Shown here in pieces: positions 49,998 through 58,315 of a DNA stretch of 64,000 bases. The notes beneath the pieces are model-generated. The model did not search any database and was not told the origin of the DNA. It saw nothing but the letters and a program-made list of their open reading frames with translations. Both the position numbers and the translations under genes were made by a program. The stretch comes from Aromatoleum petrolei (GTDB lineage Bacteria; Pseudomonadota; Gammaproteobacteria; Burkholderiales; Rhodocyclaceae). The first letter of the stretch is position 1; each line of letters opens with the position of its first letter. The stretch spans positions 3,786,001 through 3,850,000 of the forward strand of contig NZ_CP059560.1 of the NCBI RefSeq assembly GCF_017894385.1, given 5' to 3'.

Positions 49998-51338
49998 ATG
50001 TCCAGGCGGGAAGGCAGTCTCGAGGCTCCGACACGTCACCCCGTTGCGTGGCAGGAGGCGGAGTACTACGACGAGGCCAAGCTAGGCGACGAACTCGGCC
50101 GGGTTTTCGACATCTGCCACGGCTGCCGGCGCTGCGTGAACCTGTGCAACGCATTCCCGACCCTCTTCGACCTCATCGATGAGGGCAGTACCGGCGAACT
50201 CGATGGCGTGGACAAGAAAGACTACGTCAATGTCGTCGACCAATGCTACCTGTGCGACCTGTGTTTCATGACGAAATGCCCGTACGTCCCGCCGCATCCG
50301 TGGAACGTCGATTTTCCGCATCTGATGCTGCGCGCCAAGGCGGTCAAGTTCCGCAAGGGCGAAGTGCGCCTGCGCGATAAGGTGCTCACCAGCACCGACG
50401 CGCTCGGCAAGCTCGCCGCCATCCCGGTCGTCGCTCAGACCGTGAACGCCGCCAACCGCAACGGCGCCGCGCGTGCAGTGCTGCAGTCGGTGCTCGGCGT
50501 GGACAAGCGGCGGGAACTCCCGCCTTATGCCCCGACCCGCTTCCGCCGCGCGGCCGACGTCCGTGCAGAGTGGCCGGTGCGCGACGGCGAACGCACACCG
50601 GGCAAGGTTGCGATCTTCTCGACCTGCTACATCAACTACAACGAGCCCGGCATCGGCCACGACCTCGTCGCCGTGCTCGCGCACAACGAGATCCCCGCCG
50701 TCCTCGTCCGACAGGAAGCCTGCTGCGGCATGCCCAAGCTCGAACTCGGCGACCTCGAGGGCGTGCGACGCCTGAAGGACGTCAACATCCCGCAACTTGC
50801 GGCGCTCGCGCGCGATGGCCACGCGATCCTCGCCGCCGTGCCGTCGTGTGCACTGATGTTCAAGCAGGAGCTGCCGCTGCTCTTCCCGGACGACGCAGAT
50901 ATCATCGCCGTCGCGGAGGCGATGTTCGATCCCTTCGAGTACTTCATGCTCCGCCACCGCGACGGCCTGCTGAAAACCGACTTCAAGCAGCCGCTCGGCA
51001 AGGTGTCCTATCACATCCCCTGCCACAGCCGCGTGCAGAACATCGGACAGAAGACGCGCGAGACCCTGCAACTCGTCCCGGGCACCGAGGTCACCACCGT
51101 CGAGCGCTGCGCCGGTCACGACGGCACCTGGGGGGTCAAGGAAGAGTACTTCGAGCAGTCCATGAAGATCGGTCGCCCGGTGTTCCGCCAGATGGCGCAG
51201 GGTGCGCCGGATTTCATCAGTTCCGACTGCCCCATCGCCGCCCGCCACATCCGGCAGGGCATCCGCGACGGCGGCACCGAACTCGAGGCGGAGAAAGCCC
51301 ACCCCCTGACCCTGCTGCGCAGGGCTTACGGACTGTGA
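49998..51338 (+). CDS. GlpC/heterodisulfide reductase-like Fe-S protein
   Basis: A 446-residue oxidoreductase subunit. The N-terminal part has two [4Fe-4S] motifs: [11 protein letters not shown] (40s) and [17 protein letters not shown] (about 85-100). Two CCG-type domains follow with cysteine motifs [10 protein letters not shown] and [11 protein letters not shown], and [15 protein letters not shown] at the end. The second CCG motif reads CAGH instead of CCG, so the site may differ from classical HdrB. Its partners are the rubrerythrin (97 bases upstream) and DUF3501 (12 bases downstream), a trio that recurs in bacteria; the electron route to the rubrerythrin is inferred. Confidence 0.92.
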   Translation: MSRREGSLEAPTRHPVAWQEAEYYDEAKLGDELGRVFDICHGCRRCVNLCNAFPTLFDLIDEGSTGELDGVDKKDYVNVVDQCYLCDLCFMTKCPYVPPHPWNVDFPHLMLRAKAVKFRKGEVRLRDKVLTSTDALGKLAAIPVVAQTVNAANRNGAARAVLQSVLGVDKRRELPPYAPTRFRRAADVRAEWPVRDGERTPGKVAIFSTCYINYNEPGIGHDLVAVLAHNEIPAVLVRQEACCGMPKLELGDLEGVRRLKDVNIPQLAALARDGHAILAAVPSCALMFKQELPLLFPDDADIIAVAEAMFDPFEYFMLRHRDGLLKTDFKQPLGKVSYHIPCHSRVQNIGQKTRETLQLVPGTEVTTVERCAGHDGTWGVKEEYFEQSMKIGRPVFRQMAQGAPDFISSDCPIAARHIRQGIRDGGTELEAEKAHPLTLLRRAYGL

Positions 51339-51350
51339 GGAACCGACCTC

Positions 51351-51938
51351 ATGAACGTTATCTCCCGCGAAAGTCTCCTCAGCCTCGAAGCCTACGCTCG
51401 CCAGCGCGCCGACTTCCGCAGCCGCGTCATTGAGCACAAAAAGGCGCGCACCCTGCATCTTGGCGAGCACATCACGCTGATCTTCGAGGACGAACTCACG
51501 ATCCGCTACCAGATCCAGGAAATGCTGCGCATCGAGCGCACCTTCGAGGAAGCGGGAATCCGCGACGAACTCGACGCCTACAACCCGCTCGTTCCCGACG
51601 GCAGCAACTGGAAGGCGACGATGATGATCGAGTTTCCCGCCGAGGATCTGCGGCGACAGTGGCTCGCCCGCCTGATCGGGGTCGAACGTCGTGTCTGGGT
51701 GCGCGTCGGAGATGGCGAACCGATCTTCGCGATTGCGGATGAGGACCTGGAACGCGACAATGGCGAAAAGACGTCCGCGGTGCACTTCCTCCGCTTCGAA
51801 CTGCCGCCCGCGCAGATCCGCGCCCTGCATGCAGGCGCCGCGCTCGCGGTCGGCGTCGATCACCCCGCCCTGACGGCGGTCGTGGAGCCCGTACCCGACG
51901 CGATCCGGCAATCCTTGTGTGGAGACCTGCGAGCTTGA
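51351..51938 (+). CDS. DUF3501 family protein
   Basis: A 195-residue protein of unknown function. Family-like segments are EYLLSLEAYAR-type start (here SLLSLEAYARQRADFRSRVI), HKKARTLHLGEHITLIFEDE, LTIRYQIQEMLRIERTFEEA and NLVPDG-type (here YNPLVPDGSNWKATMMIEFP). No cofactor motif or membrane span is visible. DUF3501 genes are commonly next to rubrerythrin and the Fe-S protein, as here. The stop overlaps the start region of the following CNP1-like gene, so translation is coupled. Confidence 0.9.
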   Translation: MNVISRESLLSLEAYARQRADFRSRVIEHKKARTLHLGEHITLIFEDELTIRYQIQEMLRIERTFEEAGIRDELDAYNPLVPDGSNWKATMMIEFPAEDLRRQWLARLIGVERRVWVRVGDGEPIFAIADEDLERDNGEKTSAVHFLRFELPPAQIRALHAGAALAVGVDHPALTAVVEPVPDAIRQSLCGDLRA

Positions 51939-52459
51939 CGCTGCTGCATCCCATCGTCCGCGGGGGCCTCCTGGCTCTCGTTTGTTTTTCGGCCCCGGCA
52001 GTCGCCGGGCTACTTACCGACCCCGATCCCGAGTGGAAGGAGGGCGAGCACACGCTGCCGACGCCGCCGCGCGAAGCCGCCCTGCGCGAGTTTTTTGTCA
52101 GCAGTGCGTCGCCCAACCACTTCTACATCGATGAGGACAGCATCGTCGTCGCGGAAGACGGCGTCGTCCGCTACACGCTGGTGATCCGCACCTCGGGCGG
52201 CGCAACGAACGTCACCCACGAAGGCATCCGGTGCGCGACCGGCAGCTGGCGCCTGTATGCCACCGGCCGTGCCGGTGGCCAATGGACCGCGGCGCGCGAC
52301 GAGGAATGGAAACCGATCGTCGACAACGCCTACAACCGCCCGCGTTCGGCGCTGTCCGAAGACCACATCTGCGACGGCCCGGTGCCGCCGCGCGATCGCG
52401 ACGAAGTCCTGAAGCGGCTGCGCGGCGAAGCCAGCACCTTCATGAAATCGGGAAAATAA
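51917..52459 (+). CDS. CNP1-like family exported protein
   Basis: A 180-residue protein with a signal peptide (PIVRGGLLALVCFSAPAVAG) and a single CNP1-like domain (about 55-175). That domain has FFVSSASPNHFYIDEDSIVV, VRYTLVIRTSGGATNVTHEG, IRCATGSWRLYATGR and the closing SEDHICDGPVPPRDRDEVLK, with two cysteines likely disulfide-bonded. The family was named from a Neisseria protein and has no known function. GTG 51917 is chosen; TTG 51935, overlapping the DUF3501 stop (TTGA) with GGAG upstream, is a serious alternative. Confidence 0.85.
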   Translation: MWRPASLTLLHPIVRGGLLALVCFSAPAVAGLLTDPDPEWKEGEHTLPTPPREAALREFFVSSASPNHFYIDEDSIVVAEDGVVRYTLVIRTSGGATNVTHEGIRCATGSWRLYATGRAGGQWTAARDEEWKPIVDNAYNRPRSALSEDHICDGPVPPRDRDEVLKRLRGEASTFMKSGK

Positions 52460-52482
52460 GACTGCCGACCGAGGAAACCCCC

Positions 52483-53100
52483 ATGGATCAGCTCATCGTC
52501 GAATTCGACAAGGCCCTGCGCACCTTGTTCGCCCCCGCGCGCTCGGTGCGCCCCGTCCCCGGTGGCGACATCCCGGATACCGTGCTCAGCGACGCCCAGC
52601 GCGAACACATCGCCGGTCTCATGCGCGTCAATCACTGCGGCGAGATCTGCGCCCAGGCCCTCTACCAGGGGCAGTCCATCATGTCGCGTGATCCCGGCGT
52701 GAAACGCGAAATCGAGCAGGCGTCCAATGAGGAAACCGAACACCTCGCCTGGACCGAACAGCGCATCGCGGAACTCGGCGGGCGCAAGAGCCTGCTGAAC
52801 CCCCTCTGGTACGGCGGGTCGCTTGCCTTGGGAATGCTGGCGGGGCGTCTCGGCGACCGCTGGAACCTCGGGTTCCTCGCTGAAACCGAGCGCCAGGTGG
52901 AGGCGCACCTGCGCGGGCATCTCGACCAGCTGCCGGCCGAGGATCAGAAAACGCGTGAAATCATCGAGCAGATGAAAGTGGACGAGGCCCGCCACGCCGA
53001 CACCGCCGTCGGTCTCGGAGCGCAAGAGTTGCCTGCGCCGGTGAAGGCCGCGATGAAGTTCGTGGCGCGCGTGATGACCACCACCGCCTATCGGGTCTGA
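52483..53100 (+). CDS. coq7: Ubiquinone biosynthesis hydroxylase Coq7
   Basis: Di-iron monooxygenase that hydroxylates demethoxyubiquinol in the last part of ubiquinone synthesis. It has 205 residues. Iron ligands are in LMRVNHCGEICAQALYQGQ, ASNEETEHLAWTEQRI and MKVDEARHADTAV. A hydrophobic surface segment (WYGGSLALGMLAGRLGD) lies between them. The ATG at 52483 has GAGGAAA upstream, 24 bases after the CNP1-like gene. Organisms use Coq7 or UbiF for this step; this one has Coq7. Confidence 0.97.
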   Translation: MDQLIVEFDKALRTLFAPARSVRPVPGGDIPDTVLSDAQREHIAGLMRVNHCGEICAQALYQGQSIMSRDPGVKREIEQASNEETEHLAWTEQRIAELGGRKSLLNPLWYGGSLALGMLAGRLGDRWNLGFLAETERQVEAHLRGHLDQLPAEDQKTREIIEQMKVDEARHADTAVGLGAQELPAPVKAAMKFVARVMTTTAYRV

Positions 53101-53119
53101 TCGGCACGCGGGGGCAGAA

Positions 53120-53135
53120 GGGGGCGGCCGCCCCC
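53120..53135. terminator. GC self-complementary sequence between convergent coq7 and osmC-type genes
   Basis: GGGGGCGG directly followed by CCGCCCCC, in the 61-base gap between convergent stops. In RNA the central bases must form the loop. Termination is inferred from position only. Confidence 0.4.
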
Positions 53136-53161
53136 GCCCGGGCATGTCGGCCGCCGCTGCC

Positions 53162-53581
53162 TTATGCCACGTCCACGATCGTCACTTCGTGGACCATCTC
53201 GGCCGTCTTCGCCAGCATGATCGACGCGGAGCAGTATTTCTCCGCCGACAGGTGCACCGCCCGCTCCACCACCTCGCGCTTCAGCCCCTTGCCACTCACG
53301 GTGAAGTGGAAGGTGATGCGCGTAAACACCTTGGGATCGGTTTCGGCCCGTTCCGCCACCAACTTCACCTCGCAGTTGCGCACGTCGTGACGGCCGCGCT
53401 GCAGAATCAGCACCACGTCGAAGGCCGTGCACCCGCCTGCGCCTGCCAGCATCATCTCCATCGGCCGCGGCGCGAGGTTGCGACCGCCCGCTTCAGGGGC
53501 TCCGTCCATTGCGACGACGTGACCCGTGCCGGTTTCGGCAAGAAAGGTCATCCCGTCGACCCATTTGATCGTGCATTCCAT
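53162..53581 (-). CDS. OsmC family protein
   Basis: A 139-residue OsmC/Ohr-superfamily protein, YhfA-like in its length. The two redox cysteines are in AGAGGCTAFDVVLILQ and AEKYCSASIMLAKTA. The start at ATG 53581 (MECTIKWVDGMTF) has GGAG seven bases upstream; the frame is open further but without family resemblance. Such proteins reduce organic hydroperoxides with lipoyl or thiol donors. It converges on coq7. The sequence upstream carries an FNR-like box 185 bases from its start codon, but that box is better placed for the transcript on the other strand. Confidence 0.9.
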   Translation of the reverse strand: MECTIKWVDGMTFLAETGTGHVVAMDGAPEAGGRNLAPRPMEMMLAGAGGCTAFDVVLILQRGRHDVRNCEVKLVAERAETDPKVFTRITFHFTVSGKGLKREVVERAVHLSAEKYCSASIMLAKTAEMVHEVTIVDVA

Positions 53582-53765
53582 CTTTGACTCCGTTGTCGGC
53601 TGGATAGGGGTCGCCATCGGTCGACCGGATGGCGATTCTACCGGAACGCCGGGCGCGTCCGTCGGCTCCGTCATGCGGACATGCTGCAATGCGGCATAAC
53701 AACGTGGATGACGCTTCGGTGATGACTGGTGACAATCCTGCGATACCCGGAAACGGTTAGCTAAA
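53582..53765. other. Spacer upstream of the osmC-type gene
   Basis: About 180 bases with no convincing gene: the in-frame upstream extension of the osmC frame lacks any family resemblance. It should hold the osmC promoter, which I cannot locate. Confidence 0.4.
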
Positions 53766-53779
53766 TTGATATGCGTCAA
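53766..53779. promoter_or_regulatory. FNR/Anr-like binding site
   Basis: TTGATATGCGTCAA matches the FNR/CRP-family consensus TTGAT-N4-ATCAA in nine of ten defined positions. Its centre (53772.5) lies about 42-46 bases before the expected start of the putative small RNA, the class II activator position. Confidence 0.6.
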
Positions 53780-53793
53780 TAAGTTGTGAATTT

Positions 53794-53808
53794 ATAAGCA
53801 ACGCTTAT
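53794..53808. promoter_or_regulatory. Short palindrome overlapping the putative small-RNA promoter
   Basis: ATAAGC and GCTTAT are exact inverted repeats around AAC. The right half overlaps the candidate -10 (TATCTT, 53806-53811), so a repressor could act here; it may also be chance in an AT-rich stretch. Confidence 0.3.
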
Positions 53809-53815
53809 CTTTCGA

Positions 53816-53984
53816 TTAAAACATTTATCGTGCGGCGCACAAAAAAATCTTGCCACGCCAAGCTCGCTTGCGGATAATTGACCTCAGTCGGATCAATTGA
53901 GCTTCGTGATCCAAACCGGTGTCTCCTCCACCCTCCTCCTTTGGTGTGGATTTAACGCAGTCCCGCAGGGGCTGCGTTTTTTTT
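53816..53984 (+). ncRNA. Candidate small regulatory RNA with anti-Shine-Dalgarno loop
   Basis: No gene fits this stretch, but it has the layout of a trans-acting sRNA. An FNR-like box and a -10 lie at its left. A weak stem, ATTGACC to GGATCAAT (about 53877-53897), comes first. A second stem follows, ATCCAAACC (53909-53917) with GGTGTGGAT (53943-53951, one mismatch). Its 25-base loop holds CTCCTCC (53923-53929) and CCCTCCTCCT (53931-53940), complementary to ribosome-binding sites. A 9-bp terminator stem and eight T follow. The start point is inferred to within about five bases. FNR-activated sRNAs are known in E. coli (FnrS) and Neisseria (AniS); I do not see sequence identity to them. Confidence 0.6.
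53956..53984 (+). terminator. Strong intrinsic terminator of the putative small RNA
   Basis: CGCAGTCCC pairs with GGGGCTGCG (one G.U) around GCA, followed by eight T (53977-53984). It is one of the clearest terminators in the window and has no protein gene upstream of it on its strand for over 800 bases. Confidence 0.9.
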
Positions 53985-54062
53985 GGTGCGGCCGGAATCG
54001 GGCCCCATCCCGCATGAGAGTGGTTCTGCCGCTTGCGGACGGATTCGCCGGATTCGGGTTCC

Positions 54063-54100
54063 CGTGGCGGCTCCTCTCCCCGAGGGAAGGAGCCGCCACG
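54063..54100 (-). terminator. Hairpin after the tryptophanase-like gene
   Basis: A perfect 13-bp stem, CGTGGCGGCTCCT (54063-54075) and AGGAGCCGCCACG (54088-54100), 11 bases beyond the stop of the minus-strand gene. No U-run follows, but position and strength suggest transcript end formation or protection. Confidence 0.65.
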
Positions 54101-54110
54101 CGTCAAAGGC

Positions 54111-55559
54111 TCAGAGGCTGTTGCCCAGATCGGCGCGGAACTTCGCGACCAGCTTCTCCTGCCAGTCCGATACCGGCTTCAGGCGACCATAGAAGAAGCG
54201 CAGGATTTCGGGTTCCTCCGTGAACGCCAGGCCGCCGATGAGCCGGCGGTTGGCGTACAGCCACTCCAGGCGGTCAATTGCGTATTTGACCTGCGACAGA
54301 GTGAAGACCCGGCGGGGCATTGCCAGACGAACGAGTTCCATGTTTGCGAAGATCTCGCGTCCGTCGGGTTCACGCTGCTCCGATAGCGTCCCGCGCTCCA
54401 TCCCACGAATGCCGCCGGCAATATAGAGCGCGGAAGCAAGCGCGCCGGCCGGGTACTCGGCCTGGGGGATGTGGTCCACGAACTTCATTGCGTTGACGTG
54501 GCACCCAAGTCCGCCTGCCGGCGTGATCACGGGAATATCGCGCTTCTGCAATTCGTCGACCATGTAGGCGATGAACTGCGGCCCCTGGTTGATCACCTCT
54601 TCGTCCATCGTCTCCTCGAGTCCGACGGTGAGTGCCTCCATTTCGCGCACCGACATGCCGCCGTAGGTGAGGAAGCCTTCATACAGCGGCACCAGCCCTC
54701 GCATCCGGCGATAAAGTTCCTCGCTGCGGATGCAGATGCCGCCACCGCGGGCGCACCCGAGCTTGCGCGCCGAGAAGTAAATGATGTCGCACTGGTCGGC
54801 GATCCGGCGCGTGATCTCGCGGATACCGAGCGCCCTGCAATCGGCTTCGCGTTGCTTGATGAAGTGCAGGTTGTCCGCCAGCAGGCTCGCATCCAGCACC
54901 AGCAACAGGCCGTGCTCGTCGCAGATCTTCCGGATGTCGACAAGGTTCTGCAGCGAGAACGGCTGCCCGCCGATCAGGTTGGTGCCCGCTTCCATGCGCA
55001 CGAAGGCGATCTTGTCCGCGCCGTGCAGTCCGATCACGTCGCGCAGCTTGCCCGTGTCCATATTGCCCTTGAACGGATGCACGCTGACGACCTCGAGTCC
55101 CGTGTCGGCGACCAGTTCTTCCACCGTGCCGCCGTTGAGCGTGATGTGCGCCTTGGTGGTGGTGAAGTGATAGTTCATCGGCACCACGGATCCCTTCGAC
55201 ACCAGCACCTGCGACAGGATGTTCTCGCATGCGCGGCCCTGGTGGGCGGGAAGGAAGTAGGGCGTGCCGAAGATCTCCTGCAGCTTGCTCTCCAGCCGTG
55301 TGTATGTGGCGCTTCCCGCATAGCTGTCATCGGCCACGAGCATCGCTGCCTGCTGCTGGTCGCTCATCGCATTCACGCCGCTGTCGGTGAGCATGTCCAT
55401 GAATACATCCGAGTTGCGCAGCAGGAACGTGTTGTTCCCGGCTTCCGTGATCGCCGCCAATCGGCGCTCGACCGGAGGCAGCGCCAGCTTCTGAACGATC
55501 CGGACCTTGTGCATTTCCAGCGGGATGCTCTCTCCGCCAAAGAACTTCACTTCCGCCAT
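54111..55559 (-). CDS. Tryptophanase/tyrosine phenol-lyase family PLP enzyme (divergent)
   Basis: A 482-residue beta-eliminating lyase. Family elements are SGVNAMSDQQQAAMLVADDS, Tyr80 in DDSYAGS, LPAHQGRACENIL (Arg109 for the PLP phosphate), NYHFTTTKAHITLNGG, and the PLP aspartate in LVLDASLLADN. The PLP lysine is probably Lys266 in YFSARKLGCARGGG. Known enzymes read SAKKDAMVPMGG or SGKKDCLVNIGG at this place, so the active-site loop differs, and tryptophan or tyrosine may not be the substrate. It stands alone, upstream of a terminator hairpin, divergent from rplM. Databases probably call it tryptophanase. Confidence 0.82.
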   Translation of the reverse strand: MAEVKFFGGESIPLEMHKVRIVQKLALPPVERRLAAITEAGNNTFLLRNSDVFMDMLTDSGVNAMSDQQQAAMLVADDSYAGSATYTRLESKLQEIFGTPYFLPAHQGRACENILSQVLVSKGSVVPMNYHFTTTKAHITLNGGTVEELVADTGLEVVSVHPFKGNMDTGKLRDVIGLHGADKIAFVRMEAGTNLIGGQPFSLQNLVDIRKICDEHGLLLVLDASLLADNLHFIKQREADCRALGIREITRRIADQCDIIYFSARKLGCARGGGICIRSEELYRRMRGLVPLYEGFLTYGGMSVREMEALTVGLEETMDEEVINQGPQFIAYMVDELQKRDIPVITPAGGLGCHVNAMKFVDHIPQAEYPAGALASALYIAGGIRGMERGTLSEQREPDGREIFANMELVRLAMPRRVFTLSQVKYAIDRLEWLYANRRLIGGLAFTEEPEILRFFYGRLKPVSDWQEKLVAKFRADLGNSL

Positions 55560-55720
55560 ACCCTTATTCCTCCACGTTCTCTCGTCAAAAGTGCACTATT
55601 ATTCATGCGAGATCCGGTGCGGCTTTGACCTGACACAAATGTCGGCGAGTTTGTCCGTGTCGATGGCGGCCCTGGTCTTCCTGTATCATCGCCGTCCTGA
55701 CGAGCATCACACATCCTGAT

Positions 55721-55750
55721 TTGACTTTCAGGGGTGCTTCCTATTACCAT
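55721..55750 (+). promoter_or_regulatory. Putative rplM promoter
   Basis: TTGACT (55721-55726), an 18-base spacer, then TACCAT (55745-55750) as -10, with the ATG 57 bases downstream. The -35 fits five of six positions and the -10 four of six. Confidence 0.45.
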
Positions 55751-55806
55751 CACGAGCTTTCCGTTTATTGGCCTCTGCCCCAGGCCGGACAAGATCGAGG
55801 ATTCGA

Positions 55807-56235
55807 ATGAAAACGTTTTCTGCCAAGCCGCACGAAGTCAAGCGCGACTGGTTTGTTGTCGACGCTGCGGACAAGGTGCTTGGCCGGGTCGCCGCCGAGG
55901 TAGCCCGCCGTCTGCGTGGCAAGCACAAACCCATTTACACGCCGCACGTCGACACCGGCGACTTCATCGTCGTGGTCAATGTCGAGAAGCTGCGTGTCAC
56001 CGGTAACAAGGCGCAAGACAAGAAGTACTACCGCCACACCGGTTTCCCGGGCGGAATCTACGAAACCAACTTCACCAAGCTGCAGCAGCGCTTCCCGGAA
56101 CGCGTGCTCGAAAAGGCGGTGAAGGGCATGCTGCCGAAGGGGCCGCTGGGTTACGCCATGCTGAAGAAGCTGAAGTGCTATGCGGGTGCCGAGCATCCGC
56201 ACGCCGCTCAGCAGCCCAAAGTTCTCGAGATCTGA
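55807..56235 (+). CDS. rplM: 50S ribosomal protein L13
   Basis: Early-assembling large-subunit protein, 142 residues as usual. The conserved sequences [52 protein letters not shown] and [16 protein letters not shown] (here [14 protein letters not shown]) are intact, as is [19 protein letters not shown]. It is followed after 13 bases by rpsI, the universal bacterial order. Confidence 0.99.
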   Translation: MKTFSAKPHEVKRDWFVVDAADKVLGRVAAEVARRLRGKHKPIYTPHVDTGDFIVVVNVEKLRVTGNKAQDKKYYRHTGFPGGIYETNFTKLQQRFPERVLEKAVKGMLPKGPLGYAMLKKLKCYAGAEHPHAAQQPKVLEI

Positions 56236-56248
56236 CAGGAGCCGATCA

Positions 56249-56641
56249 ATGGCTGTGACTTACAACTACGGCACTGGCCGCCGCAAGACCGCGGTTGCCC
56301 GTGTTTTTATCAAGCCGGGCTCCGGCAACATCGTCGTCAACGGCAAGCCGCTGGACGAGTTCTTCTCGCGTGAAACCGGCCGCATGATCGTGCGCCAGCC
56401 CCTCACACTGACCGAGAACGAAAACCGTTTCGACATCATGGTGAACGTGACCGGTGGTGGCGAGTCGGGTCAGGCGGGTGCCGTTCGTCACGGCATCACC
56501 CGTGCGCTGATCGAGTACGACGCTGAGCTGAAGTCGGTGCTGCGCAAGGCTGGTTTCGTGACCCGCGACGCGCGCGAAGTCGAACGGAAGAAGGTCGGTT
56601 TCCGCAAGGCCCGTCGCCGCAAGCAGTTCTCCAAGCGCTGA
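56249..56641 (+). CDS. rpsI: 30S ribosomal protein S9
   Basis: A 130-residue small-subunit head protein. It starts [20 protein letters not shown] and ends with the basic [14 protein letters not shown] tail that reaches the P-site tRNA; the terminal SKR is universally conserved. ACAGGAG precedes the ATG. It is co-transcribed with rplM and followed by a terminator. Confidence 0.99.
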   Translation: MAVTYNYGTGRRKTAVARVFIKPGSGNIVVNGKPLDEFFSRETGRMIVRQPLTLTENENRFDIMVNVTGGGESGQAGAVRHGITRALIEYDAELKSVLRKAGFVTRDAREVERKKVGFRKARRRKQFSKR

Positions 56642-56670
56642 TACCTTTCCCGGTATCCGCAGGAGCAAGA

Positions 56671-56698
56671 AGCCGCCCGTTGGGCGGCTTTTTGCTTT
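56671..56698 (+). terminator. Intrinsic terminator of rplM-rpsI
   Basis: AGCCGCCC (56671-56678) pairs with GGGCGGCT (56682-56689) around a 3-base loop, followed by TTTTGCTTTT. Confidence 0.9.
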
Positions 56699-56774
56699 TA
56701 TGCCCGCAAAACCCGCGGGCCAGGAATGAGATAATAAAAAACTGCATCGGGGATTGCCCCGCCAAGGAGAAAGC

Positions 56775-57803
56775 ATGATCAAGGTAGGTGTCGTCGGCGG
56801 TACGGGTTACACGGGTGTCGAACTGCTCAGGTTGCTTGCGCGTCACCCCGGTGTTCAATTGCAGGCGATCACCTCGCGTGGCGACGCCGGCATGGCAGTG
56901 TCCGAGATGTTTCCGAGTCTGCGCGGACGCGTAGACCTGCGCTTCGTCACGCCAGCCGACGCCGAACTCGATCGCTGCGACGCGGTGTTCTTCGCCACGC
57001 CCAACGGCATTGCCATGCAGCAGGCGCGGGAACTGGTCGACAAGGGCGTTCGCGTCATCGACCTCGCGGCCGACTTCCGTATCCGCGACGTTGCGGAATG
57101 GCAGAAGTGGTACGGCATGCCCCACGCCGCGCCCGAGCTCGTGGCCGAAGCCGTGTACGGTTTGCCTGAGCGCAATCGCGAGCAGATCCGTTCCGCGCGC
57201 GTGCTCGCCAACCCGGGCTGCTACCCGACGGCCGTGCAGCTCGGCTTCCTGCCCCTCATCGAGGCCGGTGTGGCAGATCTTTCGCATCTGGTGGCCGACG
57301 CGAAGTCGGGGGCCTCGGGTGCCGGGCGCAAGGCCGAGGTGCATACGCTGTTTGCTGAGGCCGCCGATACCTTCAAGGCGTACGGTGTGCCTGGGCATCG
57401 CCATCTTCCCGAGATCCGTCAGGGCCTGGTCGGCATGGCGGGGAAGGATGTCGGCCTGACCTTCGTGCCGCATCTCACGCCGATGATCCGCGGCATTCAT
57501 GCCACCCTTTATGTCCGACTCACGCAGGAAGTGGACGTGCAAGGCCTGTTCGAATCCCGCTATCGCGGCGAGCCCTTCGTCGACGTGATGCCCGCAGGCA
57601 GCCATCCCGAAACCCGCTCAGTGCGCGCAAGCAACATGTGCCGCATCGCCGTCCATCGCCCACAGGGCGGTGACGTCGTCGTCGTCCTGTCGGTCATTGA
57701 CAATCTCGTCAAGGGCGCGGCCGGCCAGGCGGTGCAGAACATGAACATCATGTTCGGTCTGGACGAGACTTTGGGTCTCGATATCGTTCCAGTCAGTCCC
57801 TGA
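56775..57803 (+). CDS. argC: N-acetyl-gamma-glutamyl-phosphate reductase
   Basis: Third step of arginine synthesis (NADPH reduction of N-acetylglutamyl phosphate). It has 342 residues. The Rossmann motif is [18 protein letters not shown]. The catalytic cysteine is in [13 protein letters not shown] and the histidine in [11 protein letters not shown]. The C-terminus [20 protein letters not shown] is typical. ATG 56775 is preceded by AAGGAGAAAGC. It lies apart from other arg genes, between rpsI and erpA, as in several betaproteobacteria. Confidence 0.98.
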   Translation: MIKVGVVGGTGYTGVELLRLLARHPGVQLQAITSRGDAGMAVSEMFPSLRGRVDLRFVTPADAELDRCDAVFFATPNGIAMQQARELVDKGVRVIDLAADFRIRDVAEWQKWYGMPHAAPELVAEAVYGLPERNREQIRSARVLANPGCYPTAVQLGFLPLIEAGVADLSHLVADAKSGASGAGRKAEVHTLFAEAADTFKAYGVPGHRHLPEIRQGLVGMAGKDVGLTFVPHLTPMIRGIHATLYVRLTQEVDVQGLFESRYRGEPFVDVMPAGSHPETRSVRASNMCRIAVHRPQGGDVVVVLSVIDNLVKGAAGQAVQNMNIMFGLDETLGLDIVPVSP

Positions 57804-57894
57804 TGGAACCAATCGGGGTGATAGCCACTCTCATTTTGACGAAACGCGTCGGGTGACGCATTATTTGAAAGTGCACACCCCTTCAGGAGATAAC

Positions 57895-58245
57895 ATGAGT
57901 ACTGCAGTCGAAACGCCCGAACTGCTCGTCTTTACAGACAGCGCCGCGGGCAAGGTCAAGGAACTGATCGAGGAAGAGGGCAACCCCGAGCTCAAGCTGC
58001 GTGTCTTCGTCAGCGGTGGCGGGTGCTCCGGCTTCCAGTACGGCTTCACGTTCGACGAGGAAGTGAACGAGGACGATACGGCGTTCGAGAAGAACGGCGT
58101 CACGCTCCTGGTCGACTCGATGAGCTACCAGTATCTGGTTGGCGCAGAGATCGACTATACGGAAGGGCTCGAAGGATCGCAGTTTGTGATCCGCAATCCG
58201 AACGCCACGAGCACCTGCGGCTGCGGTTCGTCCTTCTCCGCCTGA
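57895..58245 (+). CDS. erpA: Iron-sulfur cluster insertion protein ErpA
   Basis: A-type Fe-S carrier, 116 residues, which delivers clusters to essential proteins such as the isoprenoid enzymes. The three cluster cysteines are in [12 protein letters not shown] and [12 protein letters not shown]. The C-terminal [12 protein letters not shown] form is that of ErpA rather than IscA. CAGGAGA precedes the ATG. A long perfect terminator follows. Confidence 0.97.
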   Translation: MSTAVETPELLVFTDSAAGKVKELIEEEGNPELKLRVFVSGGGCSGFQYGFTFDEEVNEDDTAFEKNGVTLLVDSMSYQYLVGAEIDYTEGLEGSQFVIRNPNATSTCGCGSSFSA

Positions 58246-58263
58246 CGCGCGCGTTACGCAGCA

Positions 58264-58297
58264 AAAGAAACGGGAGGCCTCGGCCTCCCGTTTCTTT
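58264..58297. terminator. Bidirectional terminator between erpA and the M23 peptidase gene
   Basis: A perfect 16-bp inverted repeat (58264-58279 with 58282-58297) with GGCCTCCCG and its complement at the core and T-rich ends in both directions. Confidence 0.92.
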
Positions 58298-58315
58298 GGA
58301 CCCCCTCCGCGCCGC

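Noticed and set aside
53875..53899. Second FNR site TTGAC...ATCAA
   Set aside because: The half sites are ten bases apart instead of four; it is more likely part of an RNA stem.
57540..57565. tRNA T-loop-like sequence GTTCGAATCCCGC
   Set aside because: It lies inside the argC coding frame with no acceptor or anticodon stems around it.
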